Notes: a model not told the origin generated them from the sequence alone. Shown: positions 21,823 through 33,369, numbered from the stretch's first letter. The stretch: DNA of 64,000 bases from Lucinisca nassula (GCA_963580285.1 OY757014.1:21023430-21087429); one strand, 5' to 3'. Made by a program: numbers and translations.

Positions 21823-22131
21823 ATGAAACAGTTAAAATCTCAGCCCAGGACTATTACTCCAACCTACATCCCACACTCTAAGTGTTTTGATTCTGAAACC
21901 AAACGATTGCATGATTACAACACGCTTAGGCACCATGCCCTTAAGCTAAAAAGGTTAAATCAATCAACCGTGACGTCTGGTTACCAGTCCGGCCACGTCG
22001 ATCCTGTGCACCACCAACGCACCAGTACGGATAGAAACCACAAGTTCAGGACCAAACTTTTGATCTGTAATGTAAGGTCGTGCCTAGAAAAGAAGAAACT
22101 GATTTTTTTTTATCAAAAAAGCATTAAGTGA
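21823..22131 (+). CDS. Unrecognised ORF, possible non-LTR retrotransposon N-terminal remnant
   Basis: 102 codons, basic and polar, with the phrase 'FRTKLLICNVRSCLEKK' near the end. This resembles the start of apurinic endonuclease-type domains in LINE ORF2 proteins ('L..CN(A/V)RS...K'). The expected 'TETW' block does not follow; the frame stops after a poly-T run and the next 300 bases do not resume the domain clearly. It may be chance. Confidence 0.25.
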   Translation: MKQLKSQPRTITPTYIPHSKCFDSETKRLHDYNTLRHHALKLKRLNQSTVTSGYQSGHVDPVHHQRTSTDRNHKFRTKLLICNVRSCLEKKKLIFFYQKSIK

Positions 22132-22139
22132 CAGCGTTT

Positions 22140-23974
22140 TGCAACATTTTTCATTAAAGGAGCGTAAGCATGCCCCTGGACAGTTAGAAGCTGGTCGGAA
22201 AGCGGATGACTTTGACTCTGATTTTTGGTGCCACATGTGTGTGATCTATCGTCTATTGGAGCGATATCTTGCTATATACAGAAGACGCTAGTGGACGTCG
22301 ACGTACCGGAAGACCGACGTCAGTACGTCAAGATCGATTCAACCGTCAGACGCATATGCGAAACAGATTTCCTCCGGCAGCTGCTACACTGTACCTGTAG
22401 ATAAACAAGGGGTCTCAGCTACCGACTAATAAGCACTGACACTGTTCGTCGCCCTTATGCGATGCACGTTTGAGAGCCAGACGTCCCTGTCGTGACCAAA
22501 GTTAATGCGTTGACACAGTACTAAACACTTACGCTAGTGCATGAAATATGTAAATTGGCATCTAAGCGACTGACATATGCGTTTCAGTGACAAATCACAA
22601 TTCAGCGTGAATCACGCCGATTGTCGTTTCCGGGTGTGTAAAGTATGCCGAGGCGGCGCGTGCGTAATAGAGCATGACCTATCGGGTTAAATAAGCGTAA
22701 TTGTGTGGCGAGCTTTGGATTTTGTTAGCGAACGCAGCTTAGTGTCATTAAGAACATTCAAGATCATGGCTGAGACGTGAACTGAACAGCGAGACGTTAC
22801 ATCAACCAAGTGCTTCGGCCCCTCATGGTTCCATTGATTTGTTTACGCTCAGAATCCGGGATATCGTATCCAGCAGGATTACGAGCGGGCTCATAGTGCT
22901 GTTCTTACTCCAAAATGTCTTCAAGCCAATGGACTGGACTAGCCGACCTTTCTCCTCCGATCTCTTTCCCATAGAGTATCATTTGGGAGAGGTATCCACA
23001 ACCGACCAGACAAAAACTGTTGCTTATGGACAGTAGCATTGTTAAAACTTGAATTTTAATGTTTGGTTTTGAAAACGTAAATAGTGTCTTTCAAAAATTT
23101 GAAACATCGAATGGCGTTTCATAACACCACCGGTCTATAGACATCTGTAAACATATCATATATTGGAATTTGCAGAGCTACCTTTCTAAATTTTAAGATC
23201 TTTTTAGAAAGGTTTTCTGTAAGTTTTCACAGTGCTATGATTTTCTCATAGAATCTGTCATTGCAGTGCCTTTGGCGCTTTGATTTTTTATCGTTTATTG
23301 CTTTAAAGGTTAGACAACAATATGACTTGTCAATTAGAATGATTTTTCAAAAACTTCATATTCATAGACAATTTAACCAGAATCATTGGCAATGTAATCT
23401 TATCAATATACGAGAATTTTGAAATATAGAATTTTAACAGTGAATGGTTGGATATGTTTTTTCTCGTATCAATTTAAGCAGGATGTTTAATGGCCACAAT
23501 CAGCGTTACTCACACAAGCGTAGCTTTATGACCGTAAATTATTCTGGCGTGTATGCAGTTGATCTTCATAAAAGGGGATAATTATTACTCGTCGACGAAT
23601 CTTTACATGAATTATGTTCCACTGATTGAATAACTAGACGGAAAAGCATATTTTACTTCAGTTTGACTAAAATCTGCTACAAATGCAAATTCGAAAAGAA
23701 TTCACATTGTTTATTGGCCCTGGGTAATGACAAAATTGGCTTTCATCACATTCAGGGGAAAACAGCTATTTGTTAAAACCAATTTTCAGCCTTCCTGGAA
23801 GCTCAGCTTTTGACTTTTAATGGTTCATCTTCATTATTTATTGGTCAAATAATATAATTTTTGGCATTGAGGTTCCTTGAAGATTAGGCTTCAATAATAG
23901 ACCTTTTCAGTATATTGTGTGGATCCTGTTTAAATGAAGTTTTTGTTCAGTTTCTCCAATTCATTGTGATACAG
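22140..23974. other. Long stretch without recognised feature
   Basis: I find no convincing ORF, RNA gene or known repeat over 1.8 kb. It could be unique intergenic or intronic sequence. Confidence 0.45.
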
Positions 23975-24155
23975 TACGAGGGTAGGCTGAAAAGGTCTCA
24001 GCCTGAACAAGAAGCAGGCATCGAACAGCCATAAAATTATGTATTCATTAAATCCAAACCTTTATTACTTGATTGACTCAAATGAGTTTAAGTTTACCTG
24101 CAATAACGTAGATATTCTAGACTTTGAAAATTGAAACTAGCACTTTTTTGAGAAA

Positions 24156-25199
24156 ATGGACAAAATCTGGCATCGTGGTGTCATCAAGTACCTCCATAAA
24201 AAGGGGTTAGCTCCTAAGGACATTCATGCCGATATGGTTGCTACATTAGGGGGTGATGCTCCTTCGTATGCAACCGTGAAAAGGTGGGCAGCAAATTTTA
24301 AGATGGACAAGGACAGCCTTGAAGATGATGACCGGTGTGGACGACACACAACGGCAACAACTGAGGAAACCATCAAGGTCGTGATGGATGACAGGCGTTT
24401 AACTGTAAATCAGTTAGCTAACACTTTTGGCATCTCCCGTGAACGAGTATAGATGAGTTTACACAGTGAATTAGGAATGTTGAAGGTTTCCGCCAGATGG
24501 GTGCCACGGCGTTTGACGCCTGACCAAAAGTTGACCAGATTGAACCTGTTACAAGCCAACTTGGCTATTTTTGAAGCAGACCAAGATGGTTTTCTTGACC
24601 GTTTTGTCACGGTGACTCAGGATGAGTGTTTGGTTCATCACTTTGAGCCAGAGACCAAAAGACAATCCATGCAATGGAAGCACCCTGGCTCATCCCCTCC
24701 AAAGAAGGCAAAGGTCGACTTCTCTGCAGGGAAGGCGATGACATCAGTTTTCTGGGATGCCAAGGGTATAATATTCATAGATTTCCTTCAAAAGGGCAGA
24801 ATAATAAATGGGGAGTATTATGCAGATCTGCTAAAACAATTGCGAAAAGCAATTAAGGCTAAACGACCCGGAAAATTGACAAAAGGAGTCTTGTTCCATC
24901 AGGACGATGCGCCTGCTCATAAATCGGTTGTCGCAATGGTTGCTGTGCATGACTGTGGCTTCACACTTGTCGATCATCCTCCGTATTCAACTGATCAAGC
25001 TCCATCAGATTATTTCCTGTTTCCAAACATGAAAAAGCACTTGGCTGGACAGCATTATCGGTCAGACAAGGAGATGATAGCTGCTGTGGAGGAGTTTTTC
25101 AGGGGCCAAGATGAGACCTTCTATACCACTGGGATCCAAGGACTTCAGCATCGCTGGAGGAAGTGTGTGGACAGGACGGGAGACTATGTTGAAAAATAA
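24156..25199 (+). pseudogene. Mariner-type transposase (DD34D), one in-frame stop
   Basis: A single frame of 347 codons is broken only by TAG at 24450-24452, where mariner 2 has GAG. The N-terminal ~100 residues are the paired helix-turn-helix DNA-binding part ('YLHKKGLAPKDIHADM', 'YATVKRWAANFK', 'GRHTTATTEE'). After the stop come the WVPRRLT linker, the first Asp in TQDE (24621), the second in HQDDAPAH (24903) and the third in APSDYF (25008), with 34 residues between the last two as in mariner. Asn of the usual QDNAPAH is Asp here. The protein would cut and paste mariner DNA at TA sites; this copy is presumably dead. Confidence 0.92.
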
Positions 25200-25216
25200 G
25201 GCACTTTTAGCATGGA

Positions 25217-25221
25217 CAAAC
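25217..25221. other. BEL target-site duplication, left
   Basis: CAAAC directly before the left LTR; the same CAAAC follows the right LTR at 33186-33190. The unoccupied site in mariner 2 reads GACAAACCATTGG with a single copy. Confidence 0.85.
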
Positions 25222-25495
25222 TGGACAGAAGTTACTGTTTATTGTATGATGTCGCTATTTCCTTAACTTTTGTCAGTTGGGAGCTTGACGTGACGTTGCG
25301 TTTAATATACGTTGGCGTAGTAACGTAACGTAACGTAACGTCAGTTGCTAGGTAAAGTAAAAAAAAGAGGTTGAGAATAAGTCGGGTTAAATCGTAGTGA
25401 CACAACAATATAGTATTCGCTAATAAAATTGATGTCTAGCAGTTTACTTCATTGTTTTTGGTGTAATTTCCGTCATCGGGAAAATCGACACACCA
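25222..25495 (+). repeat. BEL left LTR
   Basis: It begins TGGACAGAAGTTACTG and ends CGACACACCA (TG...CA). It holds four TAACG-type pentamer repeats near 25320, one more than the right LTR. 274 bp. Confidence 0.92.
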
Positions 25496-25499
25496 AAAA

Positions 25500-25520
25500 G
25501 TGGTAGCAGAGCGAGGTTTA
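25500..25520 (+). promoter_or_regulatory. Probable primer binding site
   Basis: TGGTAGCAGAGCG lies 5 bases after the left LTR and starts with the TGG that pairs with a tRNA CCA end. I cannot name the tRNA with confidence. Confidence 0.6.
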
Positions 25521-25570
25521 CAATAAATAATCGTGTTAAAAACAAAACAAAAAAAAAACTCAGCAAAACA

Positions 25571-27132
25571 ATGGCGTCATCGGAACATAGAATCGGCAAT
25601 GTCGAACGTGGAAACAACATCGAAGGGCAGGTACTACGATCGAGTACTCGGAAATGGAGACGGCATTAAAGAAGGAAAAGGCCAGAGCGAAGTCAAACTT
25701 CACCAGAGCAAAAAAAAGAACATTATCGCTGATAGAAGGAGAGGAGTTACCGCAGCGTCGGGCTCTGCAGGACGCTTGTTGCGGCATGGATACGTGGATG
25801 GAAAAGGCCATGGAAACAATGTCAAGTTTATCGGACTTGTATAGTAAATATAAAGAGAGGGATAAGGATAGAAAGGTCGTCATGGAGATGGAAAAACTTG
25901 AAAGTGAATTTGCTGCGGCTAGTGAATCTGCGAGAAAATACATGGAGTCGCGTAGAGATGATAAATCCAGTGTTTCTTCGGAAATACTTTCAATTAACCT
26001 AGAAAACAATCTGATCATTTCCGATCAATCTGAGACTTACCAAAAACAAAAGTTCCATGAAGGAAGCGTTGAGAATTTTGAGCTCAAAATCGCTGCATCA
26101 TCATTGTCTACGGCGGAAAACGCATCACAGAATATAAGAAACGGGACTAACACGATTACCACAAGGTCGGTTTAGGACAACAGCTACACAGAGAAGTCGA
26201 ATAAAACAAGTCTAAAGCAAGAAACAGAGAAAGGTACACAGGACCATCTTCCAACAAGTGAGTCTCGTGCAATAGCACCAAGCAACCAAATCTATATAAA
26301 TCCAAGGGCCACGCCATTTCACTCTACCGCTGCCTATGCAGCACCATCCATCGGCCAAGACCTCTGGAGGCAGCTGAAGAGGGTGCAGATCCCTGCCTTC
26401 TACGGTGACAAGCGTACCTATCAGAGCTGGAAAGCTGCCTCCTTGGCATGCATAGACAGTGCCCCAGCTACCGGAGAATATAAGTTACTGCAGCTGAGAC
26501 AGTATTTGGCGGGGGAAGCGTTGAAAGTAATTGAAAATTTAGGACACTCAGCTGCAGCTTACGAGGCCGCGAAAGATCGCCTGGAAAGGAAGTATGGTGG
26601 CAGATGTCGGCAGATAGCTGTTTACCTGGAGGAGTTAGACCATTTCAAGCAAGTGCGTTCTGGTAATGCTACGGACCTTGAGAAATTTGCCGACTTACTG
26701 GATATTGCCATTATAAATCTGCAGGAAGCAGGTCAGTACCAGGAGCTTGGTGATGGATCCCTGTACAACAGATTGCAGAGAAAACTACCGGAAGCGATGC
26801 TAGCACAGTACAATCGATGGATCTTCGAGAACAAGCCGGAATCAGTTTATACACTGCGCGTATGGGTCATCCAGGAGTCGGGAGTTGCTTCTGAGACGGT
26901 ACATGGTTTAGCGGAAAAGGTAACAAAAGAATCATCAAGTGCCCCGACTATGAAATTTAGAAATCAGCGCACCTTCTTCGGAGATGCAAAGGACAGCGGT
27001 GAGTTGCAGAAATTCCCATGTAAGGTGTGTGGTAAAAAGCACGGTGTATGGAATGTCCTGTCTTTAAACAAAAGAACGTATCAGATCGTTGGGACACATC
27101 AAAGCAGTTTCAACTTTGTTTTCGGTGTTTAG
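25571..27132 (+). pseudogene. BEL gag, broken
   Basis: The probable start is ATG at 25571 ('MASSEHRIGN'), then a frameshift before 25654 to the main frame, which runs to 27132 with one TAG at 26173-26175. The N-terminal half is charged and helical ('METALKKEKARAKSNF', 'MEKLESEF'). The second half begins 'QIPAFYGDKRTYQSWKAAS' and carries 'RLERKYGG', the conserved gag core of Pao/BEL elements (DUF1759-like). The first zinc-knuckle Cys pair (CKVCGKKHG) is at the end; a 1-bp deletion near 27051 moves the rest to the next frame. Confidence 0.85.
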
Positions 27133-27947
27133 CAGACGGTCATAATGGAAAATCGTGTCCTAGAAGTCGACAGTGTGGAATAAATGGATGCAAACAGCTG
27201 CATCACAGGTTACTCCATAGATCGGAATCTGCTCGACCAATGTTAGTGTTAACGGACAAAAGCAAGCAAAGAAATGCTGGTATCAGCGGAGTTGATGATT
27301 TAGTCCAGGAGACAGCTGCCGATCGGGCCCCACCTGTCACGGAGGGGAAGGCACAGACCCAGCCAATGACCATGGTGACACAAGACCATGTAGAGACGGA
27401 ATTTATCGGCCTACGAACCGTTCCTGTAATTTTAAAGAATGGAGATCGGTCTGTTAAAGTCAATGCCCTGCTGGATGACGCCAGTACGAAAACATACGTC
27501 AATGCAGACGTCGCCGCTGAAATAGGATTAAAAGGTAAAACAGAAAAAGTTACCGTTAACGTTTTAAATGGGCAGATCGATACGTTTGAGACACAACCTA
27601 TAAATGTCAGACTTAAGAGCATTAACGGCAATGTGAGCATTGACGTCACTCCATACACTGCGAATCGGGTCACCGGAAGCATTCCAGTAGTCGACTGGAA
27701 TAGCTACAAACGGAAATGGCCACATTTAAGAAACATATATTTCCCACGATCAACTTCAAGACCGATAGTAGATGTACTGATTGGCCTTGACTGTGCCGAT
27801 CTTCATTATGCTCTTGAAGAGATCAGAGGTAGACCAGGAGAACCAGTAGCGCGTCTTACACCACTCGGCTGGACATGTATAGGTAATCCAGGGTTAAATA
27901 AAAATCAGATGATGCAGACCAATTTCGCGTGCACATACTTTGTATAA
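27048..27947 (+). pseudogene. BEL zinc knuckle and aspartic protease region
   Basis: It starts with the rest of the Cys/His knuckles (CPVF, CFRCLADGHNGKSCP, CGINGCKQLHHRLLH). After a linker comes the protease with 'VNALLDDASTKTYVN', the DDAST form of the active site usual for BEL/Pao, followed by 'VLIGLDCADLHY' and 'GRPGEPVARLTPLGWTCIG'. It ends at TAA (27945); the same frame continues at once into the RT linker, so this stop is probably a point mutation. Confidence 0.87.
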
Positions 27948-28328
27948 GAAAGATCAGAAATCGAGAGATTGAATCAGAATCTTAAGAAGTTCTGGGAAAT
28001 TGACAGTACACCTTCACCACATGAAACACCAATCGTACGTATAGAAGATCAACTTGCATTGAAAAAAGTGGAAAAATCGATGGCATTTAGAAATGAGATG
28101 TATCGAGTTGGAGTGCCATGGAAATGCAATGAAATAGTCTTACCGAACAATTACAACATGGCATTGCAGAGATTGCAGAATACCGAAAAGAGGCTAAAAA
28201 GATCACCCGATATAGCAACGGCATATAATCAATGCATTGAACGATACATCGAAAAAGGCTATGTGGCGAAGGTTTCAGAAAAAAGGACTCCAAAGCAAGA
28301 TGGTACTTACCTCATTTCCCAGTGCTGA
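27948..28328 (+). pseudogene. BEL protease-RT linker and RT N-terminus
   Basis: Same frame as the protease: 'LKKFWEIDS', 'ERYIEKGYVAKVS', matching the approach to the RT fingers in BEL elements. A small deletion near 28308 shifts the frame just before 'HFPVLRPDKD'. Confidence 0.85.
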
Positions 28329-28894
28329 GGCCGGACAAAGATGCCACAAAGACTAGAATAGTGTTCGACGCAGCTGCAAAGTTCGAGGGAGTATCTCTAA
28401 ATGACAAGATATTCGAAGGGCCCAAGCTACAACAGGATTTATTTGACGTGCAACTACGGTTTCGACGACTACCAGTTGCAGTTGTTTGTGACATCGAGGA
28501 GATGTATCTACGTATTGGTATTGCACAGTCAGATAAGCAATATCACGGCTTTTTGTGGAGAGGACTCGACCAGGACCGCGCGCCAGACGTCTACGAATTT
28601 GACAGGGTCGTCTTCGGGGTGAATTCATCTCCCTTTCAAACCCAGTTCGTGCTGCAGCAACATGCAAAGAAGTGTCGAAGAGAATATCCTAGAGCAGCAG
28701 AAACAATATCGAAATTGACATACATGGATGATTGCATGGATTCAGTGCTGAATGAAGAACAAGGTGTAGCATTGTACAAAGAACTCTCGGCCTTGTTAGC
28801 AAAAGCTGGGATGCATGCTAGGAAATGGCTATCTAGCTCATCCAGAGTTCTTCAGGAAATTCCACAGATGGACAGAAAATCTGAAGTAGATTAG
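28308..28894 (+). pseudogene. BEL reverse transcriptase core
   Basis: 'TRIVFDAAAKFEGVSLND' (finger region), 'VCDIEEMYLRI' (first catalytic Asp), 'VVFGVNSSPFQTQFVLQ', and YMDD in 'LTYMDDCMDSV' near 28720 are all present and intact. The frame ends after 'KSEVD' through a further indel; the following domain is in another frame from 28932. Confidence 0.9.
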
Positions 28895-29990
28895 ATAAGG
28901 AGAGTCTACCCACTGCAAAGACCCTCGGAGTATGGTGGTTAGCTGGTCAGGACGTATTTACATTCAGAGAGAACGCGCCGGACGAAGATATGAAATACAC
29001 AAAGCGCAATTTCATGAAAAAAAAATCGCGACCTTGTTTGATCCAGTTGGTTTGCTAGCACCATTTACTATTCGAGCAAAGATTTTGTTGCAAGACATGT
29101 GGACGGCCGGGCTAGAATGGGATGAAGAAATGGATGAATCGTTGAGTAATTCAGCGCGAACCTGGTTCAACGAACTTCATGATTTGCAGCGACTGAAAAT
29201 TCCTAGATGTCTGCAAGAAATAGAACAGGTAGTAGAAGCTGTAACTCTGCATTCTTTTGTTGATGCATCAGAAGAAGCTTATGGTGCTGTCGTATACGGA
29301 AGATTTACCCATCAAGACGGTTCTGTATCTACAAACATTGTGGCTGCTAAAACAAGGATTGCTCCAAGTGTTGCTACAAGTATACCAAGATTGGAATTAA
29401 TGGCTGCAGTTATTGGGGTCCGCTTAACATCCAAAATATCGACAGTTCTCGAAATATCAGTAAGTCTAACAATATTTTGGTCAGACAGTATGAACGTATT
29501 GTGGTGGATCAGAGGGAGGAGCCGCCAATTCAAGCCATTTGTTGCCAATAGAGTGGGCGAGATCCAGAGCAGTACAGATCCGGAGCAATGGAGATATGTA
29601 CCAACCAAAATCAATCCAGCAGATCTGCTAAGCCGAGGATTAAGGGCAATAGATTTAGAGGTATGTGATAGATGGTGGAGAGGCCCTGCATTTCTGCAAC
29701 AATCAGAAGAAGCGTGGCCTTTAAACAAGCTGACAAATAAGCCCGCTGGAAATGAAGAATTAAATAGGTCAACGGAACTCAAGAAGAGATTCATATCACA
29801 AGCAGCTGAATACACTGCGTATGCTAATCATGATGAAATCGCCGGGACAGTGTTTGTCAGTACGACTGGCACAGGAGAAGCGTTTCCACTAGACCCAAGC
29901 CGTTATTCTAGCTGGTTGCGCTTGAAGAGAATCCTTGCTTGGATATTCTGATTCATCCATAATGGTCAGAGAGCTAAGGGGGAAAGAACT
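28895..29990 (+). pseudogene. BEL RT thumb/connection and RNase H
   Basis: 'TLFDPVGLLAPFTIRAKILLQ' is the BEL connection motif. RNase H residues include Asp in 'HSFVDASEEAYGAVVY', Glu in 'RLELMAAVIG', Asp in 'WSDSMNVLWWIRG', and 'NPADLLSRG'. A TGA at 29949-29951 and a frameshift near 29990 break the link to the integrase N-terminal region. Confidence 0.9.
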
Positions 29991-30338
29991 AGAGCTATCG
30001 AGTGATGAAATAAAGTCAGCAGAGATCCAACTAATCAAGCAGGAACAACGGACACAGTTTAAAGAAGAATGGACTGCTTTGTCGCGTGGTCAATCATTTC
30101 CAGCCAGCAGTAAGTTAATAGGACTGCAACCCAAGTTAGACGAAGATGGATTAATGCGATATGATGGGCGTTTAAAATACGCAGATTTCCTGTCATTTGA
30201 TGTCCGTTTTCCAATTATTCTTCCTCGTAAAAGCTGGTTGACAAAACTCATAGTTAAGAACTACCATGAAAAAGGAAATCATGCGTCGGGAACTAACCAC
30301 ACTTTGGCAGCTCTATCGGCTAGATTCTGGATTATTAT
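29990..30338 (+). pseudogene. BEL integrase N-terminal part, up to the His pair
   Basis: 'LSSDEIKSAEIQLIKQEQ' and 'YHEKGNHASGTNHTLA' contain the His pair of the H2C2 zinc finger. After 'ARFWII' the sequence changes to an unrelated tandem-repeat element, so the Cys pair is found only 1.2 kb later. Confidence 0.88.
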
Positions 30339-31538
30339 CCCCACGCTTTTCGAAGAAAATGTGGAGATATTGTAATTGTCTCCGTCGTCCGTACGTCCGT
30401 CCGTCCGTCTTACCGGACAACTCCTCCCACACTTTTACAGCTAGAAACTTAAAACTTTGGGAACTGATAGGTCTTTGGTCTGAGGAGTGCATGACACTTT
30501 CGGAATTTTGATCCTATCCCTAGGGGCCAGGCCAGGGGGTGGGGTTCCCCGGGGGTAAAAAATCAAAGTTTTCAGAACCTGGTCGTGTGACATATCAAAT
30601 CGAACTGCATAATGAGTAGAATACATAACAATCAAAATTTGACCCCTAGGGTCAGGTTTGAGGTCACCAGAGGTCAAAAACTTGGATTTTCACCCCCACA
30701 ACCCCCTTTTTAACGATTACCGGATAACTCCTCCTACGCCTATTCAGATAGAAACATGAAACTTTGGGAACTGATAGGTCTTTGGTCTGAGGAGTGCATG
30801 ACACTTTCGGAATTTTGATCCTACCCCTAGGGGCCAGGCCAGGGGGTGGGGTGCCTCGGGGGTAAAAAATCAAAGTTTTCAGAACCTGGTCGTGTGACAT
30901 ATCAAATCGAACGGCATGATGAGTAGAATACATAACAATCAAAATTTGACCCCTAGGGTCAGGTTTGAGGTCACCAGAGGTCAAAAACTTGGATTTTCAC
31001 CCCCATAACCCCATTTTTAAAGATTACCGGATAACTCCTCCTACGCCCTTTCAGACAGAAACATGAAACTTTGGGAACTGATAGGTCTTTGGTCTGAGGA
31101 GTGCATGACACTTTCGGAATTTTGATCCTACCCCTAGCGGCCAGGCCAGGGGGTGGGGTGCCCGGGGGTAAAAAATCAAAGTTTTCAGAACCTGGTCGTG
31201 TGACATATCAAATCGAACGGCATAATGAGTAGAATACATAACAATCAAAATTTGTACCCTAGGGTCAGGTTTGAGGTCACCAGAGGACAAAAACTTGGAT
31301 TTTCACCCCCATAACCCCCTTTTTAACGATTACCGGATAACTCCTTCTACGCCGTTTCAGACAGAAACATGAAACTTTGGGAACTGATAGGTCTTTGGTC
31401 TGAGGAGTGCATGACACTTTTGGAATTTTGATCTTAAGATTGGATGGGAGTTGCAATTGAGAACTTATATAGTGGCGTATCTTTAAAAAAGCGTGAGGAT
31501 ATGCGATGGCGTGCCATCGACTGCGCGATTCTAGTTTC
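30339..31538 (+). mobile_element. Unknown repeat element inserted inside the integrase zinc finger
   Basis: About 1.2 kb bounded by the BEL phrases 'ARFWII' and 'EVIDNWEKDC'. It starts CCCACGCTTTTCGAAG, has a CCGT-rich run (30386-30408), then ~3.4 tandem units of ~306 bp, and ends with GCGATGGCGTGCCATCG and GCGCGATTCTAG. No ORF is convincing. Target duplication and termini are not clear by eye, so the class is unknown. Confidence 0.75.
30409..31437 (+). repeat. ~306-bp tandem array (3.4 units)
   Basis: Each unit contains TTACCGGATAACTCCTCC, 'AACTTTGGGAACTGATAGG', 'GAGGAGTGCATGACACTTTC', 'GGGGCCAGGCCAGGGGGTGG', 'GACCCCTAGGGTCAGG' and 'AAAAACTTGGATTTTCACCC'. Unit starts are near 30409, 30714, 31021 and 31327. 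Units are about 95% alike. Confidence 0.92.
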
Positions 31539-32555
31539 TGAAGTTATCGACAATGGGAAAAAGATTGTATGGAATGTAGAAGAAGAAAGGCAAAGGCAGC
31601 TCGTCAGATAATGGCTCCATTACCATTATCAAGACTAAAGACATCGACGCGAGCATTCACAAGAACAGCAGTGGACTTTGGAGGACCGTATATAACAGTT
31701 CAAGGTCGAGGAAAACGACGTGAGAAGCGGTATCTCTGCCTTTTTACCTGCATGGCAACTCGAGCAGTTCATCTAGAGACTGCGTTCGGTCTAGACACTG
31801 ACGCCTTTCTGAATGCATTTTACCGGATGGCAAGCCGAAGAGGGGTACCAGAACAAATGTATTCAGATAATGGAACTAACTCTAAAGGGGCAGACAACGA
31901 ACTCAGATTGCTAGTTGCACAACTGGATAATGAAAAACTGAAAGAAACAATCGCCAACAGGGGAGTGACATGGCATTTCAACCCCCCGTTTGCCCCACAT
32001 TTCGGTGGTGTACACGAAACCATGATCAAATCGGCAAAACGAGCTATCCACGCAATCTTGGGAAATGCAGACGTCAATGACGAGGAACTGATGACAGCTA
32101 TTATCGGAGCTGAGGCGCTTATAAATTCCCGACCACTGACTTACCAGTCAGCTGACCTATCAGATGATACTCCACTGACCCCAAATCATTTCCTCCATGG
32201 ACAAGTCGGGGGTCAGTTCGCTCCAACGTCAGTGGACGAAACCGAATTTAACCCACGGAAACGGTGGCGCCGCATACAGGAGCTGGTGCGTCACTTCTGG
32301 AATAGATGGCTGAAAGAATGGCTGCCGAGACTAAGTGCACGGACGAAATGGTCACAGCCGGGTCGAGACTTCCAAGTTGGGGATGTCGTGCTAGTGATAA
32401 CAGCAGGTACTACCAGAGGAAATTGGCCGCTCGGCAGAGTTCTCGAGACATATCCAGGAAAAGACGGACGGGTGCGCGTGGCGAAGATACAGGTCGGACA
32501 GGGAACATTGACAAGATCTGTGACAAAGCTTTGTCCATTGGAATTAGAAAACTAG
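31539..32555 (+). pseudogene. BEL integrase catalytic and C-terminal domains
   Basis: The Cys pair of the zinc finger is in 'KDCMECRRRK' (31566-31595). The DDE catalytic triad is intact: Asp in 'TAVDFGGPY', Asp in 'MYSDNGTN', Glu in 'GVHETMIKSAKR'. The end holds 'WPLGRVLETYPGKDGRVR' and 'TKLCPLE', the BEL C-terminal module. From 31554 to the stop at 32553 the frame is fully open, the best preserved part of the element. Confidence 0.93.
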
Positions 32556-32917
32556 ATACTGTTTCGATTAAGAGCAAATAAGGAATTTGGAAGTCAATTC
32601 TGAAAACCTTAGATTAAACTGAAATAACTCTGAATTATGCGAACATGATTTTGTTTAAAACAGTGACAAAATGATGTCTACTAGAATTGGAACTTTAATC
32701 AAGTATAGACAAACTTTAATTAATTAGATACAATTTTTAAGATTGCTGTGATTAATATGTTTACTTAATGACATGTTTTAAGATTTGATAAGTAAAGCTA
32801 TGCATCTATCAGTTTACAACAGGTGCGCGTAAACATTTTGATCAAGTTTAATAATTTAACTTTCACAAAATCTATCAAGTTTATTCAAAATGAAAAACCA
32901 TTTTGAGGAGGGGAAAA
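32556..32917 (+). other. BEL 3' untranslated region with polypurine tract
   Basis: Non-coding AT-rich sequence ending in GAGGAGGGGAAAA (32905-32917), the polypurine tract that primes plus-strand synthesis, directly before the right LTR. Confidence 0.85.
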
Positions 32918-33185
32918 TGGAAAGAAGTTACTGTTTATTGTATGATGTCGCTATTTCCTTAACTTTTGTCAGTTTGGAGCTTGACATGACGTTGCGTTTA
33001 ATATACGTTGGCGTAGTAACGTAACGTAACGTCAGTTGCTAGGTAGAGTAAAAAAAGAGGTTAAGAATAAGTCGGGTTAAATCGTAGTGACACAACAATA
33101 TAGTATTCGCTAATAAAACTGATGTCTAGCAGTTTACTTCATTGTTTTTGGTGTAATTTCCGTCATCGGGAAAATCGACACACCA
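32918..33185 (+). repeat. BEL right LTR
   Basis: TGGAAAGAAGTTACTG to CGACACACCA, 268 bp. It is one TAACG pentamer shorter than the left LTR and has about six substitutions. CAAAC follows. Confidence 0.92.
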
Positions 33186-33369
33186 CAAACCATTGGATCT
33201 TGGTCAGGCTCAGAACTTTTCAGCCTACCCTCGTAAATTATATTTAATAATATTTTTTTCCAAAAGTTTTAAAAGAAATAGCTTGTTTATTTAGTGGTGT
33301 TCTGAGAAAAAGGGCCCTTTTTCGGCTGCTTGATAAAAAGATGAATCCATAAAAGTACACAAGTGCTAA

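Larger units (their letters stand above)
25222..33185 (+). mobile_element. BEL/Pao LTR retrotransposon, nearly complete, nested in mariner 1
   Basis: Order: left LTR, primer site, gag with zinc knuckles, aspartic protease, RT with YMDD, RNase H, integrase, polypurine tract, right LTR. Order and motifs are those of BEL/Pao. Total 7.96 kb including a ~1.2-kb foreign insert in the integrase N-terminus. The LTRs differ at about six positions plus small indels, so the insertion is fairly recent. Several frameshifts and stops make it non-autonomous now. Confidence 0.93.
23975..33235 (+). mobile_element. Tc1/mariner element 1, split by a nested BEL retrotransposon
   Basis: The ends are TA-flanked inverted repeats starting CGAGGGTAGGCTGAAAAG (23977; its complement ends at 33233). 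Removing the BEL element and one target copy (25217-25221 with 25222-33185) leaves ~1.3 kb, the usual mariner size. It carries one transposase reading frame with a single stop. The 3' arm after the BEL insertion, 'CATTGGATCTTGGTCAGG', is the same as in mariner 2 at 52.09 kb, which gives the empty-site sequence. Confidence 0.92.

Noticed and set aside
25560..26018. Minus-strand 152-codon ORF
   Set aside because: Antisense shadow of BEL gag.
27203..27682. Long minus-strand ORF inside BEL
   Set aside because: Shadow of the protease frame on the plus strand; the same holds for 28353-28667 and 29312-29815.
30441..31290. Three similar minus-strand ORFs
   Set aside because: They are translations of the ~306-bp tandem units inside BEL.
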